64,000 bases of DNA from Sphingomonas aurantiaca (GCF_003050705.1 NZ_QAOG01000005.1:62001-126000), one strand, 5' to 3'; shown: positions 34,217 through 43,050, counted from the first letter of the stretch. Program-made: numbers and translations. Notes: generated from the letters alone by a model not told the origin.

Positions 34217-35893
34217 TCAGGCCTTCCTCAGCTGCTTCACCGCGTGATCCGCCGCACGCGCGGTCAGTGCCATGAAGGTCAGCGACGGGTTCACGCACGA
34301 GATCGACGCCATCTGCGCGCCATCGGTGACGTAGAGGTTGGACGCGGCATGTGCCTGGCTCCACTCGTTGACCACCGATTTGCGCGGATCGCGGCCCATG
34401 CGTGCGCCACCCATCTCGTGGATCGCGTCGCCGGGGACGTGTTCGCGTTCGTTGCTCTTCACGTTGGTCAGGCCCGCGGCCTTGAGCATCGCCTCGCCCT
34501 GAGTCCGGGCATCCGCCATCATCTTCAGTTCATTGTCACGGAAGGTCACGTCGAAGCGGGCCAGCGGGACACCGAACCGGTCGACCTTCGATGCGTGCAG
34601 CGACACCTTGTTGTCGGCATAGGGCAGGCATTCGCCGAACGCGCCCATGCTGAACCGCCACGGCGCGTATTTGCGCATGCCCTGCTTCATCGATGCGCCG
34701 AACCCGACCGGCGCGGCAGGATTGCGGAAGGCGCTGCCCTGATAGCCGTAGCCGCGCTTGAAGCCGACATCCTCGGTGCCGCCGATATTGCGGAAGCGCG
34801 GGATATAGACGCCGCCCGGACGGCGGCCGAATTCGATGAATTCCTCCATCCCCGGAATGTCGCCCTCGACGCCGACGCGGAAGATGTGATCCATCACGTA
34901 GCGCCCGAGCGTCCCGCTATCGTCGAAATAGCTGCGGTCGCTGCCCGGCGCGCGCGAGTTGAGCAGGATCTGTGTCGAGGCGATCGTCGAGGCGCAGAGG
35001 AAGACGAGATCGGCCTGCACGGTTTCGGCCTGGCCGGTCTTCGCATCGATGTAGCGGACGCCGGTGACCTTCTTGCGCTTGGCGTCGTAGACCAGGTTGG
35101 TGACGACCGAGTCCGATTTCAGCGTCAGCCGGCCGGTCGCGCGTGCGGCGGGCAAGGTGACGGCCTGCGTCGAGAAATAGGCGCCGAACGAACAGCCATT
35201 GCCGCACTGGTTGCGGAACTGACATTTCGTCCGGTTCTGGTCGGGCTTGTCCTCGGTCATGTTGGACAGCCGCGTGTTGATCAGCTTCCGCCCGGGGAAC
35301 TTGGTCTCGAGGCCCTGTTTCAGCCATTTCTCCGCGACGTTCATCGGCATCGGCGGCTGGAATTCGCTGTCGGGCAGATAGGCGAGGTTCTCGCGCGAGC
35401 CCGACACGCCGATATATTTCTCGACATAGCTGTACCAGGGCGCGACGTCGTCATAGCCGATCGGCCACTCGCCATCGATGCCGTCGCGCTTGTTCGCCTC
35501 GAAATCTGCCGGGCTCCAGCGGAAGCACCAGCGGCCCCAGATCAGCGACTTGCCGCCGACCGCGCCGGAGCGGATCCAGTAGAACTTGCTGCCCTCGTCA
35601 AACGCATAGGGGTTCAGCCGGTCGTCATTGTGGAACTCGCGGTTGCTCGGCTGGACATAGCCGTTCTTGGCGATGAAATAGTCGCTGTCCATCAGCGGCT
35701 TGGGCATGATGTTGCGCGCCGGCACCTCATAGGCAGGCTTGCCGTCATAGGTGTAGCCCTCGCCATGCTCGACCATCTTGCCGCGGTCGAGCATCAGGAC
35801 GCGCAGGCCCTTTTCGGTCAGTTCCTTCGCAGCGAACCCGCCGCTGACGCCTGATCCAATGACGATCGCGTCGAACCTGTTGGTCTCGGCCAT
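34217..35893 (-). CDS. GMC family flavin dehydrogenase, probable glycoside/sugar 3-dehydrogenase large subunit
   Basis: 558 residues. FAD-binding IGSGVSGGFAAKEL is at residues 12-25; the C-terminal GMC region has HEMGGARMGRD and SISCVNPSLTFMAL with the catalytic His/Asn region. Cys224, Cys230 and Cys234 (C-x5-C-x3-C) resemble the iron-sulfur cysteine cluster of membrane-linked sugar dehydrogenases. It has no signal peptide, while the gluconate-2-dehydrogenase subunit 3 homologue in the same operon has a Tat signal, as in known hitchhiker export of such complexes. With the operon cytochrome c as acceptor it should oxidise a sugar hydroxyl in the periplasm; C3 oxidation is inferred from the DUF1080 and isomerase neighbours. 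Last gene of the operon, 37 bases after the isomerase gene. Confidence 0.85.
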   Translation of the reverse strand: MAETNRFDAIVIGSGVSGGFAAKELTEKGLRVLMLDRGKMVEHGEGYTYDGKPAYEVPARNIMPKPLMDSDYFIAKNGYVQPSNREFHNDDRLNPYAFDEGSKFYWIRSGAVGGKSLIWGRWCFRWSPADFEANKRDGIDGEWPIGYDDVAPWYSYVEKYIGVSGSRENLAYLPDSEFQPPMPMNVAEKWLKQGLETKFPGRKLINTRLSNMTEDKPDQNRTKCQFRNQCGNGCSFGAYFSTQAVTLPAARATGRLTLKSDSVVTNLVYDAKRKKVTGVRYIDAKTGQAETVQADLVFLCASTIASTQILLNSRAPGSDRSYFDDSGTLGRYVMDHIFRVGVEGDIPGMEEFIEFGRRPGGVYIPRFRNIGGTEDVGFKRGYGYQGSAFRNPAAPVGFGASMKQGMRKYAPWRFSMGAFGECLPYADNKVSLHASKVDRFGVPLARFDVTFRDNELKMMADARTQGEAMLKAAGLTNVKSNEREHVPGDAIHEMGGARMGRDPRKSVVNEWSQAHAASNLYVTDGAQMASISCVNPSLTFMALTARAADHAVKQLRKA

Positions 35894-35930
35894 GATCTTC
35901 CTCTCCTAATAAGCTGTCAAAAACGCCCCG

Positions 35931-36764
35931 TCAGAAACGAAGGGCGCGCAGTGTCCGGAAGCTCGTGGTGATGTCGGGCAGATAGGGCGCTGGGGCCTGG
36001 TCGTTCTCGACATAGAAATGCCGGACGCCGGCGCTGGCCTTCAGCTTGAACAGCGCACCGAAATCGACCGTGCCCGCACCGACTGCGGCCATGCTGCGGT
36101 CCGGGCGCATGTCCTTGACGTGATAGGCGTAGAGGCGCGGCGACAGGCGCTCGATCAGCGTCGTCAGGTTTTCACCAGCGTGCAGCGCCCAGTAGAGATC
36201 GAGTTCGAGCTTCACGAGCGCGGGATCGGTCTCCTTCAGCAGCCGCTCGTACAGGCTGACGCCGCCCGGCTTGGTGGTGAACTCGAAATCATGGTTGTGA
36301 TAGGCAAAGCCCAGCCCGGCCTTTTTCAGGTCGGTGGCGAACCGGTTGAAGTTCGGCAGCGCCGCGTCCCAGCCCGCCGCGTTGCGATGCTCGTCGGTCA
36401 TGTAGGGCAGCACGACCGTCGTCGCGCCGAGCGTCTTGGCCATGGTGACCGACTGGTCGAACCGCTGGAGCAGCGCGTCATAGCCGATATGCACCGACGG
36501 CGCTTTCAAGCCGAGCGTGTCCATCGTCCGGCGCAGCTTGGCATGGTCCATGCCCTCGAAGCCGCCGCCGCCATATTCGACCTCGCGGTAGCCGATCTGC
36601 GCGACCTGCTTGAGCGTCCCGAACGGATCCTTCGAGAAGATGTCGCGGATCGTGTAGAGTTGCAGGCCGATCGCCTTCAACTGTGCGGCCGAGGCGGTGG
36701 GGACGAACGCGAGCGCGGCCGCCGCGCCCGAGCCGGCGAGCAGGGTTCTACGGCTGAGGATCAT
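35931..36764 (-). CDS. Tat-exported sugar phosphate isomerase/epimerase-like protein
   Basis: 277 residues. Twin-arginine signal SRRTLLAGSGAAAALAF at the start, then an AP-endonuclease-2/xylose-isomerase TIM barrel: IGLQLYTIRDIF, YREVEYGGGGFEGM, GFAYHNHDFEF (metal histidine), LELDLYWALHAG, YAYHVKDM. Phosphorylated sugars are absent from the periplasm, so despite the family name it probably acts on free or keto sugars. Relatives act in 3-keto-glycoside cleavage. The start overlaps the stop of the small dehydrogenase subunit (ATGA, 36761-36764). The likely role is isomerisation or elimination after oxidation; this is inference from context. Confidence 0.85.
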   Translation of the reverse strand: MILSRRTLLAGSGAAAALAFVPTASAAQLKAIGLQLYTIRDIFSKDPFGTLKQVAQIGYREVEYGGGGFEGMDHAKLRRTMDTLGLKAPSVHIGYDALLQRFDQSVTMAKTLGATTVVLPYMTDEHRNAAGWDAALPNFNRFATDLKKAGLGFAYHNHDFEFTTKPGGVSLYERLLKETDPALVKLELDLYWALHAGENLTTLIERLSPRLYAYHVKDMRPDRSMAAVGAGTVDFGALFKLKASAGVRHFYVENDQAPAPYLPDITTSFRTLRALRF

Positions 36765-37342
36765 GCGGAATACACCTTGTTGACCTGGGAGTAGGGGAAT
36801 GCGCCGTTATACTCGCCCGGCACCGGCAGATATTCGCGCTCCTGCGTCATGCCGATCTCCGACGTGTAATAGCCGGTGATCACGAGCTGCCGGAAAGCCT
36901 CGAAAAACACGCCGCCCGACGGAAGCTGGTCGTTCATCGCGAGCGTCAGCAGCGCGTCGTGCTGCGCCGCCGTCGCGCGTGCGCCGGGGACCTTATAGTC
37001 CTTCACACACCGCGCCTCGATCGCGTCGAGCCCGCCGAGGATCGGCGCGCGGTCCGCCGGCGCGGCCCAGTCGGCGAGCAGCTTCTCGATATAGGCCGGC
37101 ACGCCCGCCGCGATCGCGCCCGGCGTATCAGTAGTCGGGAGCACGCGTTCGCTGAGCGCGGTCATTAACGCGCGCTGCGGCGCTGTGAACACCGCGACGC
37201 TGGGTGGACCTTCGCTGATGACGGGGATGCCCGCCGCGGCGCCGGGCGCCTGCCCGACCCCGGCGGCGCGCGCGATCGGCGCGAATAGCGCGCTGCCGAA
37301 CATGCCGACGACGCCGGCGAGTGCAGTTCTGCGGTCTATCAT
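36761..37342 (-). CDS. Gluconate 2-dehydrogenase subunit 3 family protein
   Basis: 193 residues. A Tat signal (DRRTALAGVVGMFGSALF, residues 3-20) precedes a DUF1300/gluconate-2-dehydrogenase subunit 3 domain: FTAPQRALMTALSERVLPTT, GVPAYIEKLLADW, FFEAFRQLVITGYYTSEIGM, YNGAFPYSQVNKVYS. Such small subunits carry the export signal for their GMC partner and are required for its stability. Both its ends overlap neighbours by four bases (DUF1080 upstream, isomerase downstream). The GMC large subunit is two genes downstream. Confidence 0.88.
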   Translation of the reverse strand: MIDRRTALAGVVGMFGSALFAPIARAAGVGQAPGAAAGIPVISEGPPSVAVFTAPQRALMTALSERVLPTTDTPGAIAAGVPAYIEKLLADWAAPADRAPILGGLDAIEARCVKDYKVPGARATAAQHDALLTLAMNDQLPSGGVFFEAFRQLVITGYYTSEIGMTQEREYLPVPGEYNGAFPYSQVNKVYSA

Positions 37343-38169
37343 TTGCCGTCCTTTCCAAGATCCTGCGCGATCGCCGCCGCGGGCAGCGGGCGGACCCAGA
37401 TGTTGCGGAACGACACCGGTGAATCGTGATCCTGCAGCTGGATCGGCGCGGCATCCGCGTGCGCGGTGTAGCTGGCGACCTTGCGCCAGATCGTCGTGCC
37501 GAGCATCGCCTGATGGTTCTGCACGAGCACGCCGTTCAGCAGCGCGGTGACATAGGCGGGCCGCACGAGGCTGCCATCGGCGGCAAAGCGCGGGCGCTCG
37601 AACACGATGTCGTAGGTCTGCCACTCGCCCGGCTTGCGCGCGGCATTCACCAGCGGCGGCTTCCAGCCATAGACCGCGCCGACCGTCCCATCGGCATAGG
37701 TCGGGTTCTGCGAGCCATCGAGGATCTGCACTTCGTAGCGCTGCATGAACCAGATGCCGCTGTTGCCGCGATCCTGCGAGCTCTTGGTCGGCGGGTTGGG
37801 CGAGCGGAATTCGAGGTGCATCTGCACGTCGCCGAAGCTCTGTTTCGAGACGAGGTTGTTCTCGCCGCCGCTCTTTGCGCGCGACGGGATGGTCAGCGCG
37901 CCGTTCGCGATCGGCCAGGCGATGCGATCGGGCTTCCATGCATCAAGCGAACGGCCGTCGAACAGCACGACCGCGTCGGCGGGCGCGCCGCCGGGGGTGG
38001 CGGCGGGCGTGACGACGATCGGCGCGGGCCGGTCGGCATCATGGACGCGCCACTGACCGCCGGGCAGCATCGGCGTGTCCTTGAAGCCGGGCTTGTCCTG
38101 CGCCGCGACGGGCCCCGTCATCGTCAGCGCCATCGCCGCGATGACGCCCGTCCTCACACACCTCTTCAT
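37339..38169 (-). CDS. DUF1080 (3-keto-disaccharide hydrolase family) secreted protein
   Basis: 276 residues. Sec signal to about residue 21 (ALTMTGPVAAQ), then a concanavalin-like DUF1080 domain: VLFDGRSLDAWK, LVSKQSFGDVQMHLEFRSP, GNSGIWFMQRYEVQILD, QTYDIVFERPRF, NGVLVQNHQ, PIQLQDHDSPVSFRNIWVRP. Members act on 3-keto-glycosides, cleaving the glycosidic bond once C3 is oxidised; this fits the dehydrogenase in the operon. The ATG at 38169 has a GAGGGGG site six bases ahead; the ATG at 38184 instead overlaps the upstream stop as ATGA but lacks a ribosome-binding site. Periplasmic location expected. Confidence 0.87.
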   Translation of the reverse strand: MKRCVRTGVIAAMALTMTGPVAAQDKPGFKDTPMLPGGQWRVHDADRPAPIVVTPAATPGGAPADAVVLFDGRSLDAWKPDRIAWPIANGALTIPSRAKSGGENNLVSKQSFGDVQMHLEFRSPNPPTKSSQDRGNSGIWFMQRYEVQILDGSQNPTYADGTVGAVYGWKPPLVNAARKPGEWQTYDIVFERPRFAADGSLVRPAYVTALLNGVLVQNHQAMLGTTIWRKVASYTAHADAAPIQLQDHDSPVSFRNIWVRPLPAAAIAQDLGKDGK

Positions 38170-38180
38170 GCTTTTCCCCC

Positions 38181-39092
38181 TCATGTCGCGTCGATCTCGC
38201 GATAGGCGGCGATCAGGCGATCCTCGCCCGCGCGGCCGGCGATCGAATTGCCGTGTTCCATGCCGATCACGCCGGTGTAGCGTTTCGCCTTCAGCCACTT
38301 CACGATCGAGGCGAAGTTGATCTCGCCGGTCGATGGTTCGTTGCGGCCGGGATTGTCGCCGAACTGGATATAGCCGATCTCGCTCCAGCACGTCTCGAGC
38401 GTCGCGATCAGGTTCCCCGACTGGATCTGCTCGTGATACAGGTCGGCGAGGACCTTGACCGCCGGGCTGTTGGCGCCGCGCGCGACCGCATAGCCCTGCG
38501 ACACCGTCTGCATATAGACGCCGGGGTGATTGGTCCGCGTGTTGAGCGGCTCCATCACCATCGCCGCACCCGATGGCGCGACGATATCGCCCGCGCGCCG
38601 CATCACGTCGATCACGCGTGCGGTCTGGATATCGACCGGCAGCTTCGGGTCCATGAAGCCGGTGACGACGGTCATCCGCGTCGCGTTGAGACGTTTGGCG
38701 ACGTCGAGCGAAGCGCGGATATCCGCGAGCAACGCCTCGCGCTCGGCGCCGTCATTGGCCCCCAACAACGGCCGCGACTGCGACCATTTGGGCATGCTGG
38801 CGACGAATACGCCCATCGTCATGCCGCGTTGCGCGAGCGCCCTGGCCATCTGCTCCTGCTCGGCCACCGACCGCGTCGCCGCCTCGTTATCCTCCCACGC
38901 GGTGAAGCCCTGATCAGCGGCATAGGCGATCTGTTCGATCCGCCCCCCGCGACTGGCGAAGCTGCCCTCGTGCGGCGCATAGGCCAGCGAGAAGCGCGCC
39001 GCATTGCTGCTGCGGCGTTGCCCCGCGGCGATCCCCGGCACCAGCGGCGCGGCGGCGGCGGCGCCAAGCAACGTCCTGCGCGAGAGCGTCAT
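38181..39092 (-). CDS. Tat-exported hydroxypyruvate isomerase-like TIM-barrel protein
   Basis: 303 residues. Tat signal SRRTLLGAAAAAPLVPG, then a hydroxypyruvate-isomerase-like AP-endonuclease-2 barrel: FSLAYAPHEGSFA, MVMEPLNTRTNHPG (metal glutamate), VKVLADLYHEQIQSG, YIQFGDNPGRNEPSTGEINF, GVIGMEHGNS. Export is unexpected for a classical Hyi, whose substrate is cytosolic. Second of the two exported isomerase-fold proteins in this operon. It lies 13 bases after the cytochrome c gene; its stop is followed by the DUF1080 start region. Confidence 0.85.
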   Translation of the reverse strand: MTLSRRTLLGAAAAAPLVPGIAAGQRRSSNAARFSLAYAPHEGSFASRGGRIEQIAYAADQGFTAWEDNEAATRSVAEQEQMARALAQRGMTMGVFVASMPKWSQSRPLLGANDGAEREALLADIRASLDVAKRLNATRMTVVTGFMDPKLPVDIQTARVIDVMRRAGDIVAPSGAAMVMEPLNTRTNHPGVYMQTVSQGYAVARGANSPAVKVLADLYHEQIQSGNLIATLETCWSEIGYIQFGDNPGRNEPSTGEINFASIVKWLKAKRYTGVIGMEHGNSIAGRAGEDRLIAAYREIDAT

Positions 39093-39105
39093 GCGACTAT
39101 CACCG

Positions 39106-39492
39106 TCATTTCGAGCCCTCTGCCTTGAGATACGCGATGATCGCCGCGCGCTTCGCCGGATCGGGGGTGGCGATCGGCATGCGCGTGCCGGGCACCTTCT
39201 TCTGAGGCGCGGCGAGATAGTCGTTCAGCGTCTGCTCGTCCCAGCGCAGCTTCGACGCCTTCATCGCGGGCGAATAGTTGAAGCCGGGTACCGCTGCGGC
39301 GGCACGACCGACCACGCCGTAGAGATTGGGGCCGATGCCGTTGCGGCCGCCCTTCACGACGGTGTGGCAGGCGCGGCACGCGGCGAACGCGGGCGGCGAG
39401 GTCGCGGTCGACTGGGCGGTGGTCGGCGCGGACACCGTGACCGCGGCAACCGCCGCGATACTTCCCGCAACCAGAGCCATGAGCAGCTTCAT
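39106..39492 (-). CDS. Class I cytochrome c, periplasmic electron carrier
   Basis: 128 residues. Sec signal to about residue 27. Heme-binding C-R-A-C-H at 39-43; Met105 in PGTRMPI is the likely axial ligand, with the family's GPNLYGVVGR and FNYSPAMKAS segments between, as in mono-heme cytochrome c of the c550/c-family type. It should accept electrons from the GMC dehydrogenase complex and pass them to the respiratory chain. The ATG at 39492 overlaps the Gfo/Idh stop as ATGA, fixing the start and its membership of the operon. Confidence 0.92.
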   Translation of the reverse strand: MKLLMALVAGSIAAVAAVTVSAPTTAQSTATSPPAFAACRACHTVVKGGRNGIGPNLYGVVGRAAAAVPGFNYSPAMKASKLRWDEQTLNDYLAAPQKKVPGTRMPIATPDPAKRAAIIAYLKAEGSK

Positions 39493-40628
39493 TCATTCTC
39501 TCCCGGAGTCACTAAAGTCCATTTCTGGTCCGATCCCGCGTTGGCGATCACCGCCTCGATGAAGCGCATCGTGCGCAGGCCATCGGTCACGCCCGGACAC
39601 CAGCGATCGTCATCGCCGCGGATCGCCGCGGCGAAGGCGCGGTACAGGTTGGCGAACGCCTCGATATAGCCCTCGGGATGCCCCGCGGGGGTGCGTGTCA
39701 ACGCGGCCACGCCGTCGTGCAGTCCGGGGCCACCGGTCCGCACGATCTCGGCCGGACGATCGAGCCAGCGTAGCGTCAGCGTGTTGGGCTCCATCTGCGC
39801 CCAGTCGAGCCCGCCGCGCTCGCCGTGGATGCGCAGCCGCAGCCCGTTCTCCTCGCCAGCCGCAACCTGGCTCGCCTTGAGCACGCCGCGCGCGCCGCCC
39901 TCGAACCGGAGTAATGCGCTTACGTCATCGTCGAGCCGGCGGCCTTCGACATGCGTGGTCAGATCGGCGGACACCGAGTGCACCGACAGCCCCGAGACAT
40001 GCTCGGCAAGCTGGAATGCGTGCGTGCCGATGTCGCCGAGGCACCCGCCAAGCCCGGCGCGCGCGGGATCGGTGCGCCATTCGGCCTGCTTGTTGCCGTC
40101 GGTATCGATCGCTCGGCTGAGCCAGCCCTGCAGATATTCGACCTGGACGAGCCGGATCGCGCCGAAGTCGCCGCGTGCGACCCGCGCGCGCGCCTCCTCG
40201 ATCAGCGGATAGCCGCTATATGTGAACGCCAGCGCGAACCGGCACCCACTCGCCTTGGCGGCGGCGATCGCCTCGGCCTCGACGACGCTCATTGCCATCG
40301 GTTTTTCGCAGAAGACGTGGAAGCCGGCGTCGAGCGCCGCGATCGCCATCGGCGCGTGCAGATGGTTGGGCGTGACGATCGCGAGCGCGTCGATCCGCTG
40401 GTCCGATGGCAATGACCGTTCGCGTGCGATCAGCGCGTCGAGCGACGGATAGACGCGCTGCGGCTCGAGCCCGAGCAGCTCCCCGGTCCGCGCGTTACGC
40501 CCGCCATCGGTGCTGAACGCACCCGCCACCACGTCCCAGTCGCCGTCGAGCGCGGCCGCCATGCGGTGGACCGCGCCGATGAACGCCCCCTCCCCGCCGC
40601 CGACCATGCCAAGCCGCAGCCGCCTCAC
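39489..40628 (-). CDS. Gfo/Idh/MocA family oxidoreductase
   Basis: 379 residues, GTG start at 40628 overlapping the upstream isomerase stop (GTGA). Rossmann motif GMVGGGEGAFIG at residues 7-18, catalytic lysine in the EKPMAMS motif (about residue 96), then the C-terminal alpha/beta substrate domain with GGCLGDIGTHAFQLAEH. No signal peptide, so cytosolic. NAD(P)-dependent oxidation or reduction of sugar hydroxyl/keto groups. In this operon it may reduce an imported 3-keto sugar to the normal sugar, or oxidise a second position; the direction cannot be read from sequence. Confidence 0.9.
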   Translation of the reverse strand: MRRLRLGMVGGGEGAFIGAVHRMAAALDGDWDVVAGAFSTDGGRNARTGELLGLEPQRVYPSLDALIARERSLPSDQRIDALAIVTPNHLHAPMAIAALDAGFHVFCEKPMAMSVVEAEAIAAAKASGCRFALAFTYSGYPLIEEARARVARGDFGAIRLVQVEYLQGWLSRAIDTDGNKQAEWRTDPARAGLGGCLGDIGTHAFQLAEHVSGLSVHSVSADLTTHVEGRRLDDDVSALLRFEGGARGVLKASQVAAGEENGLRLRIHGERGGLDWAQMEPNTLTLRWLDRPAEIVRTGGPGLHDGVAALTRTPAGHPEGYIEAFANLYRAFAAAIRGDDDRWCPGVTDGLRTMRFIEAVIANAGSDQKWTLVTPGENE

Positions 40629-41689
40629 GACCGGTCCCCCGACAGCCCGAGCAGCGCGCGGATCGCCTCGCGGTCGACGCCGCTGGCGGCGAAGTCGTCG
40701 AACGCGCGGTCACCCCGGCGGATCATGTGATCGCGGATGAACGGTGCGCCTTCTCGGGCGCCGTCCTCGGACCGCTTGAGCGCGCACTCCCATTCGAGCA
40801 CCGCCCAGCCGTCATAGCCATATTGCGCCATCTTGCTAAAGATCGCGGAGAAGTCGACCTGCCCGTCGCCCAGCGAGCGGAACCGGCCCGCGCGGTCGAC
40901 CCAGTTCTCATACCCGCCATACACGCCCGTTCGCCCGGTCGGGTTGAACTCGGCATCCTTGACGTGGAAGCACGAAATCCGGTCGTGATAGCGGTCGATG
41001 AAGTCGAGATAATCGAGCTGCTGCAACACGAAGTGCGACGGATCGAACAGCAGCCGCGCGCGCGGATGGTTGTCGACCGCGGCGAGGAACCGCTCCCAGG
41101 TTGCGCCGTCATGGACGTCCTCGCCCGGATGCACTTCGAACGCGCAATCGACGCCCGCCTCCTCGAACACGTCGAGGATCGGGGTCCAGCGACGCGCGAG
41201 TTCGGCGAAGGCCTCCTCGATCAGCCCGGCGGGGCGTTGCGGCCAGGGATAGACATAGGGCCATGCCAGCGCGCCCGAGAAGGTCGCATGCGCGGACAGG
41301 CCGAGATTGGCGCTGGCGCGCGCGGCGAGCTTGACCTGCTCGACCGCCCATAGCTGCCGCTCGGCAGGCTTGCCGTGGACTTCGGGCGGCGCGAAGCCGT
41401 CGAACAGCGTGTCATAGGCGGGGTGGACCGCGACGAGCTGGCCTTGCAGATGCGTCGACAATTCGGTGACTTCGATGCCGTATCTGGTCAACCCGCCACG
41501 AAGCTCATCGCAATAGGTCATGCTCTCGGCGGCAAGTTTCAGGTCGATAAGCTGCGAATTGCATGGGATCTGCACGCCGACATAGCCGAGCCCGGCTGCC
41601 CATTTCGCCAGCCCGTCGAGCGTGTCGAACGGAGCCTCATCCCCAAGAAACTGGGCGAGGAATATCCCGGGGCCCTTCATGCCGGTCAT
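40625..41689 (-). CDS. Cytosolic sugar phosphate isomerase/epimerase
   Basis: 354 residues, TIM-barrel AP-endonuclease-2 family, no signal peptide, unlike its two exported relatives downstream. Segments: FLAQFLGDEAPFDTLDG, YVGVQIPCNSQLIDL, DCAFEVHPGEDVHDG (metal glutamate/histidine), LLFDPSHFVLQQLDYLDFID, ISCFHVKDAEF, WAVLEWECALK. This longer form often neighbours Gfo/Idh oxidoreductases in sugar and inositol catabolism. The ATG at 41689 overlaps the MFS stop (ATGA); upstream in-frame codons lie within the MFS gene. Likely acts on the imported keto sugar. Confidence 0.88.
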   Translation of the reverse strand: MTGMKGPGIFLAQFLGDEAPFDTLDGLAKWAAGLGYVGVQIPCNSQLIDLKLAAESMTYCDELRGGLTRYGIEVTELSTHLQGQLVAVHPAYDTLFDGFAPPEVHGKPAERQLWAVEQVKLAARASANLGLSAHATFSGALAWPYVYPWPQRPAGLIEEAFAELARRWTPILDVFEEAGVDCAFEVHPGEDVHDGATWERFLAAVDNHPRARLLFDPSHFVLQQLDYLDFIDRYHDRISCFHVKDAEFNPTGRTGVYGGYENWVDRAGRFRSLGDGQVDFSAIFSKMAQYGYDGWAVLEWECALKRSEDGAREGAPFIRDHMIRRGDRAFDDFAASGVDREAIRALLGLSGDRS

Positions 41690-42924
41690 GCTGCGATCTT
41701 CCTGGTGTCGTCGCGAAAGGTGAACTGGAACAGCAGTGCGATCACCGCGGCGGCGATCGCGGGATACCACCACATATGCTGCCAGTCGGCGATGGTAGGC
41801 GACGCGGGCAGCTGCGCGTAGAGCAGCGCACCGATCTGCGACCCGAGCAGCATCCCGACGCCGTAAGTGAACAGAGTCAGCATGCCCTGGGCTTGCGCGT
41901 TGACGCCCTTCGGGGTCGCGATCGTACCCGTGTAGATCGCGCCGGCGACGAAGAAGAAATCATAGCACACGCCGTGCAGCGCCACGCCGAGATACACCGC
42001 CCAGAGCGACGCACCGCCGTCGCCGATCGCGAACAAGGCGTAGCGCAATGCCCACGCCGCCATGCCGACCAGCAGCAGCGGCTTCACGCCAAAGCGGCGG
42101 TACAGCCACGGCATCGAGAACATGAACACGAGTTCGGACATTTGCCCGATTGCGAGCGTCCCCCCGACATTGCTGATCCCGGTCGCACCGACATAGGGCG
42201 AGGCATAGGCGTAATACATCGCCAGCGGGATCGAGATGAGCGTCGCGCACGTCATGAAGATCAGGAACGAGCGCTGCTTGAGCAGCCCGAACGCCTCGAC
42301 ACAGAACACTTGGCGGAGCACGCTCTCGTCGCGCGGCGCGTCCGAGGCGACGTTGGGCAGTGTGAAGCTGTAAAGTCCCAGCGCGATCGAGACGACCGCC
42401 GCGACGCGGAAGATCTCCGGGCTCGCCGACAGGCCCGCCCAGCCAATGATGAGGCCGGCGGTGATCCAGCCGAGCGTCCCGAACGCGCGGACGAACGGAA
42501 ACTTGTCAGTCCGCTCGCCGAAGCTTTTGAGCGCGATCGTGTTGGCCAGGCCGACGGTCGGCATGTAGAGGATCATGTAGCAGAGCAGCAGCCAGACGAA
42601 CCCGCTGCCAGCCTCGGGTGTGATCAACGAGGGCAGCGCGAACAGGATCACGCCGCCGACGAGGTGCAGGATCACCATCAGCATCCGCGGGCTGACGTAG
42701 CGCGCCGCCGCCATGCCGAGCAGGAACGAGCCGACGATCGACGCGATCGGCCCGACCGAAAAGGCGTTGCCGATCAGATTGCCGATCCCGACGGTCTGCA
42801 TGACGAGGCCCAAAGTTACGGTCCAGGCGCCCCAGGTGAAGAACTGCATGAACATCATGGCACTCAGGCGGCCAGTCAGCAGGGGCCCGGTCATGGCCTT
42901 TGATCCATCATCTGCAACGGCCAT
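41686..42924 (-). CDS. MFS importer of the nucleoside:proton symporter family
   Basis: 412 residues, about twelve membrane segments. FMQFFTWGAWTVTLGLVM opens the first helix, typical of the NHS (NupG/XapB-like) branch; PTVGLANTIALKSFGERT and FPFVRAFGTLGWITAGLIIGW are shared family segments. Bacterial members near sugar isomerases usually import sugars or glycosides rather than nucleosides. The ATG at 42924 has GGAGAGG before it. First gene of the nine-gene operon and divergent from the LacI regulator with the candidate operator in between, so it is probably repressed without substrate. Confidence 0.88.
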   Translation of the reverse strand: MAVADDGSKAMTGPLLTGRLSAMMFMQFFTWGAWTVTLGLVMQTVGIGNLIGNAFSVGPIASIVGSFLLGMAAARYVSPRMLMVILHLVGGVILFALPSLITPEAGSGFVWLLLCYMILYMPTVGLANTIALKSFGERTDKFPFVRAFGTLGWITAGLIIGWAGLSASPEIFRVAAVVSIALGLYSFTLPNVASDAPRDESVLRQVFCVEAFGLLKQRSFLIFMTCATLISIPLAMYYAYASPYVGATGISNVGGTLAIGQMSELVFMFSMPWLYRRFGVKPLLLVGMAAWALRYALFAIGDGGASLWAVYLGVALHGVCYDFFFVAGAIYTGTIATPKGVNAQAQGMLTLFTYGVGMLLGSQIGALLYAQLPASPTIADWQHMWWYPAIAAAVIALLFQFTFRDDTRKIAA

Positions 42925-42989
42925 CCGATTTCCTCTCCGATCGCAGTTTTACTGCTTGTCGGCCTCGAAGCTACGGAGCCGCGAAACGA

Positions 42990-43005
42990 ATGTAAAGGAT
43001 TACAT
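42990..43005. promoter_or_regulatory. LacI-family operator between the sugar operon and its regulator
   Basis: ATGTAA-AGGA-TTACAT, a 6+6 inverted repeat. The TGTAA-N4-TTACA frame is the common LacI/GalR-family operator type, and the site sits midway between the divergent importer (start 42924) and LacI gene (start 43051). Good support by location plus form. Confidence 0.7.
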
Positions 43006-43050
43006 CGGATATAGATCGACAGGGTCGACGCGCCGATCCATGACGGCTCG

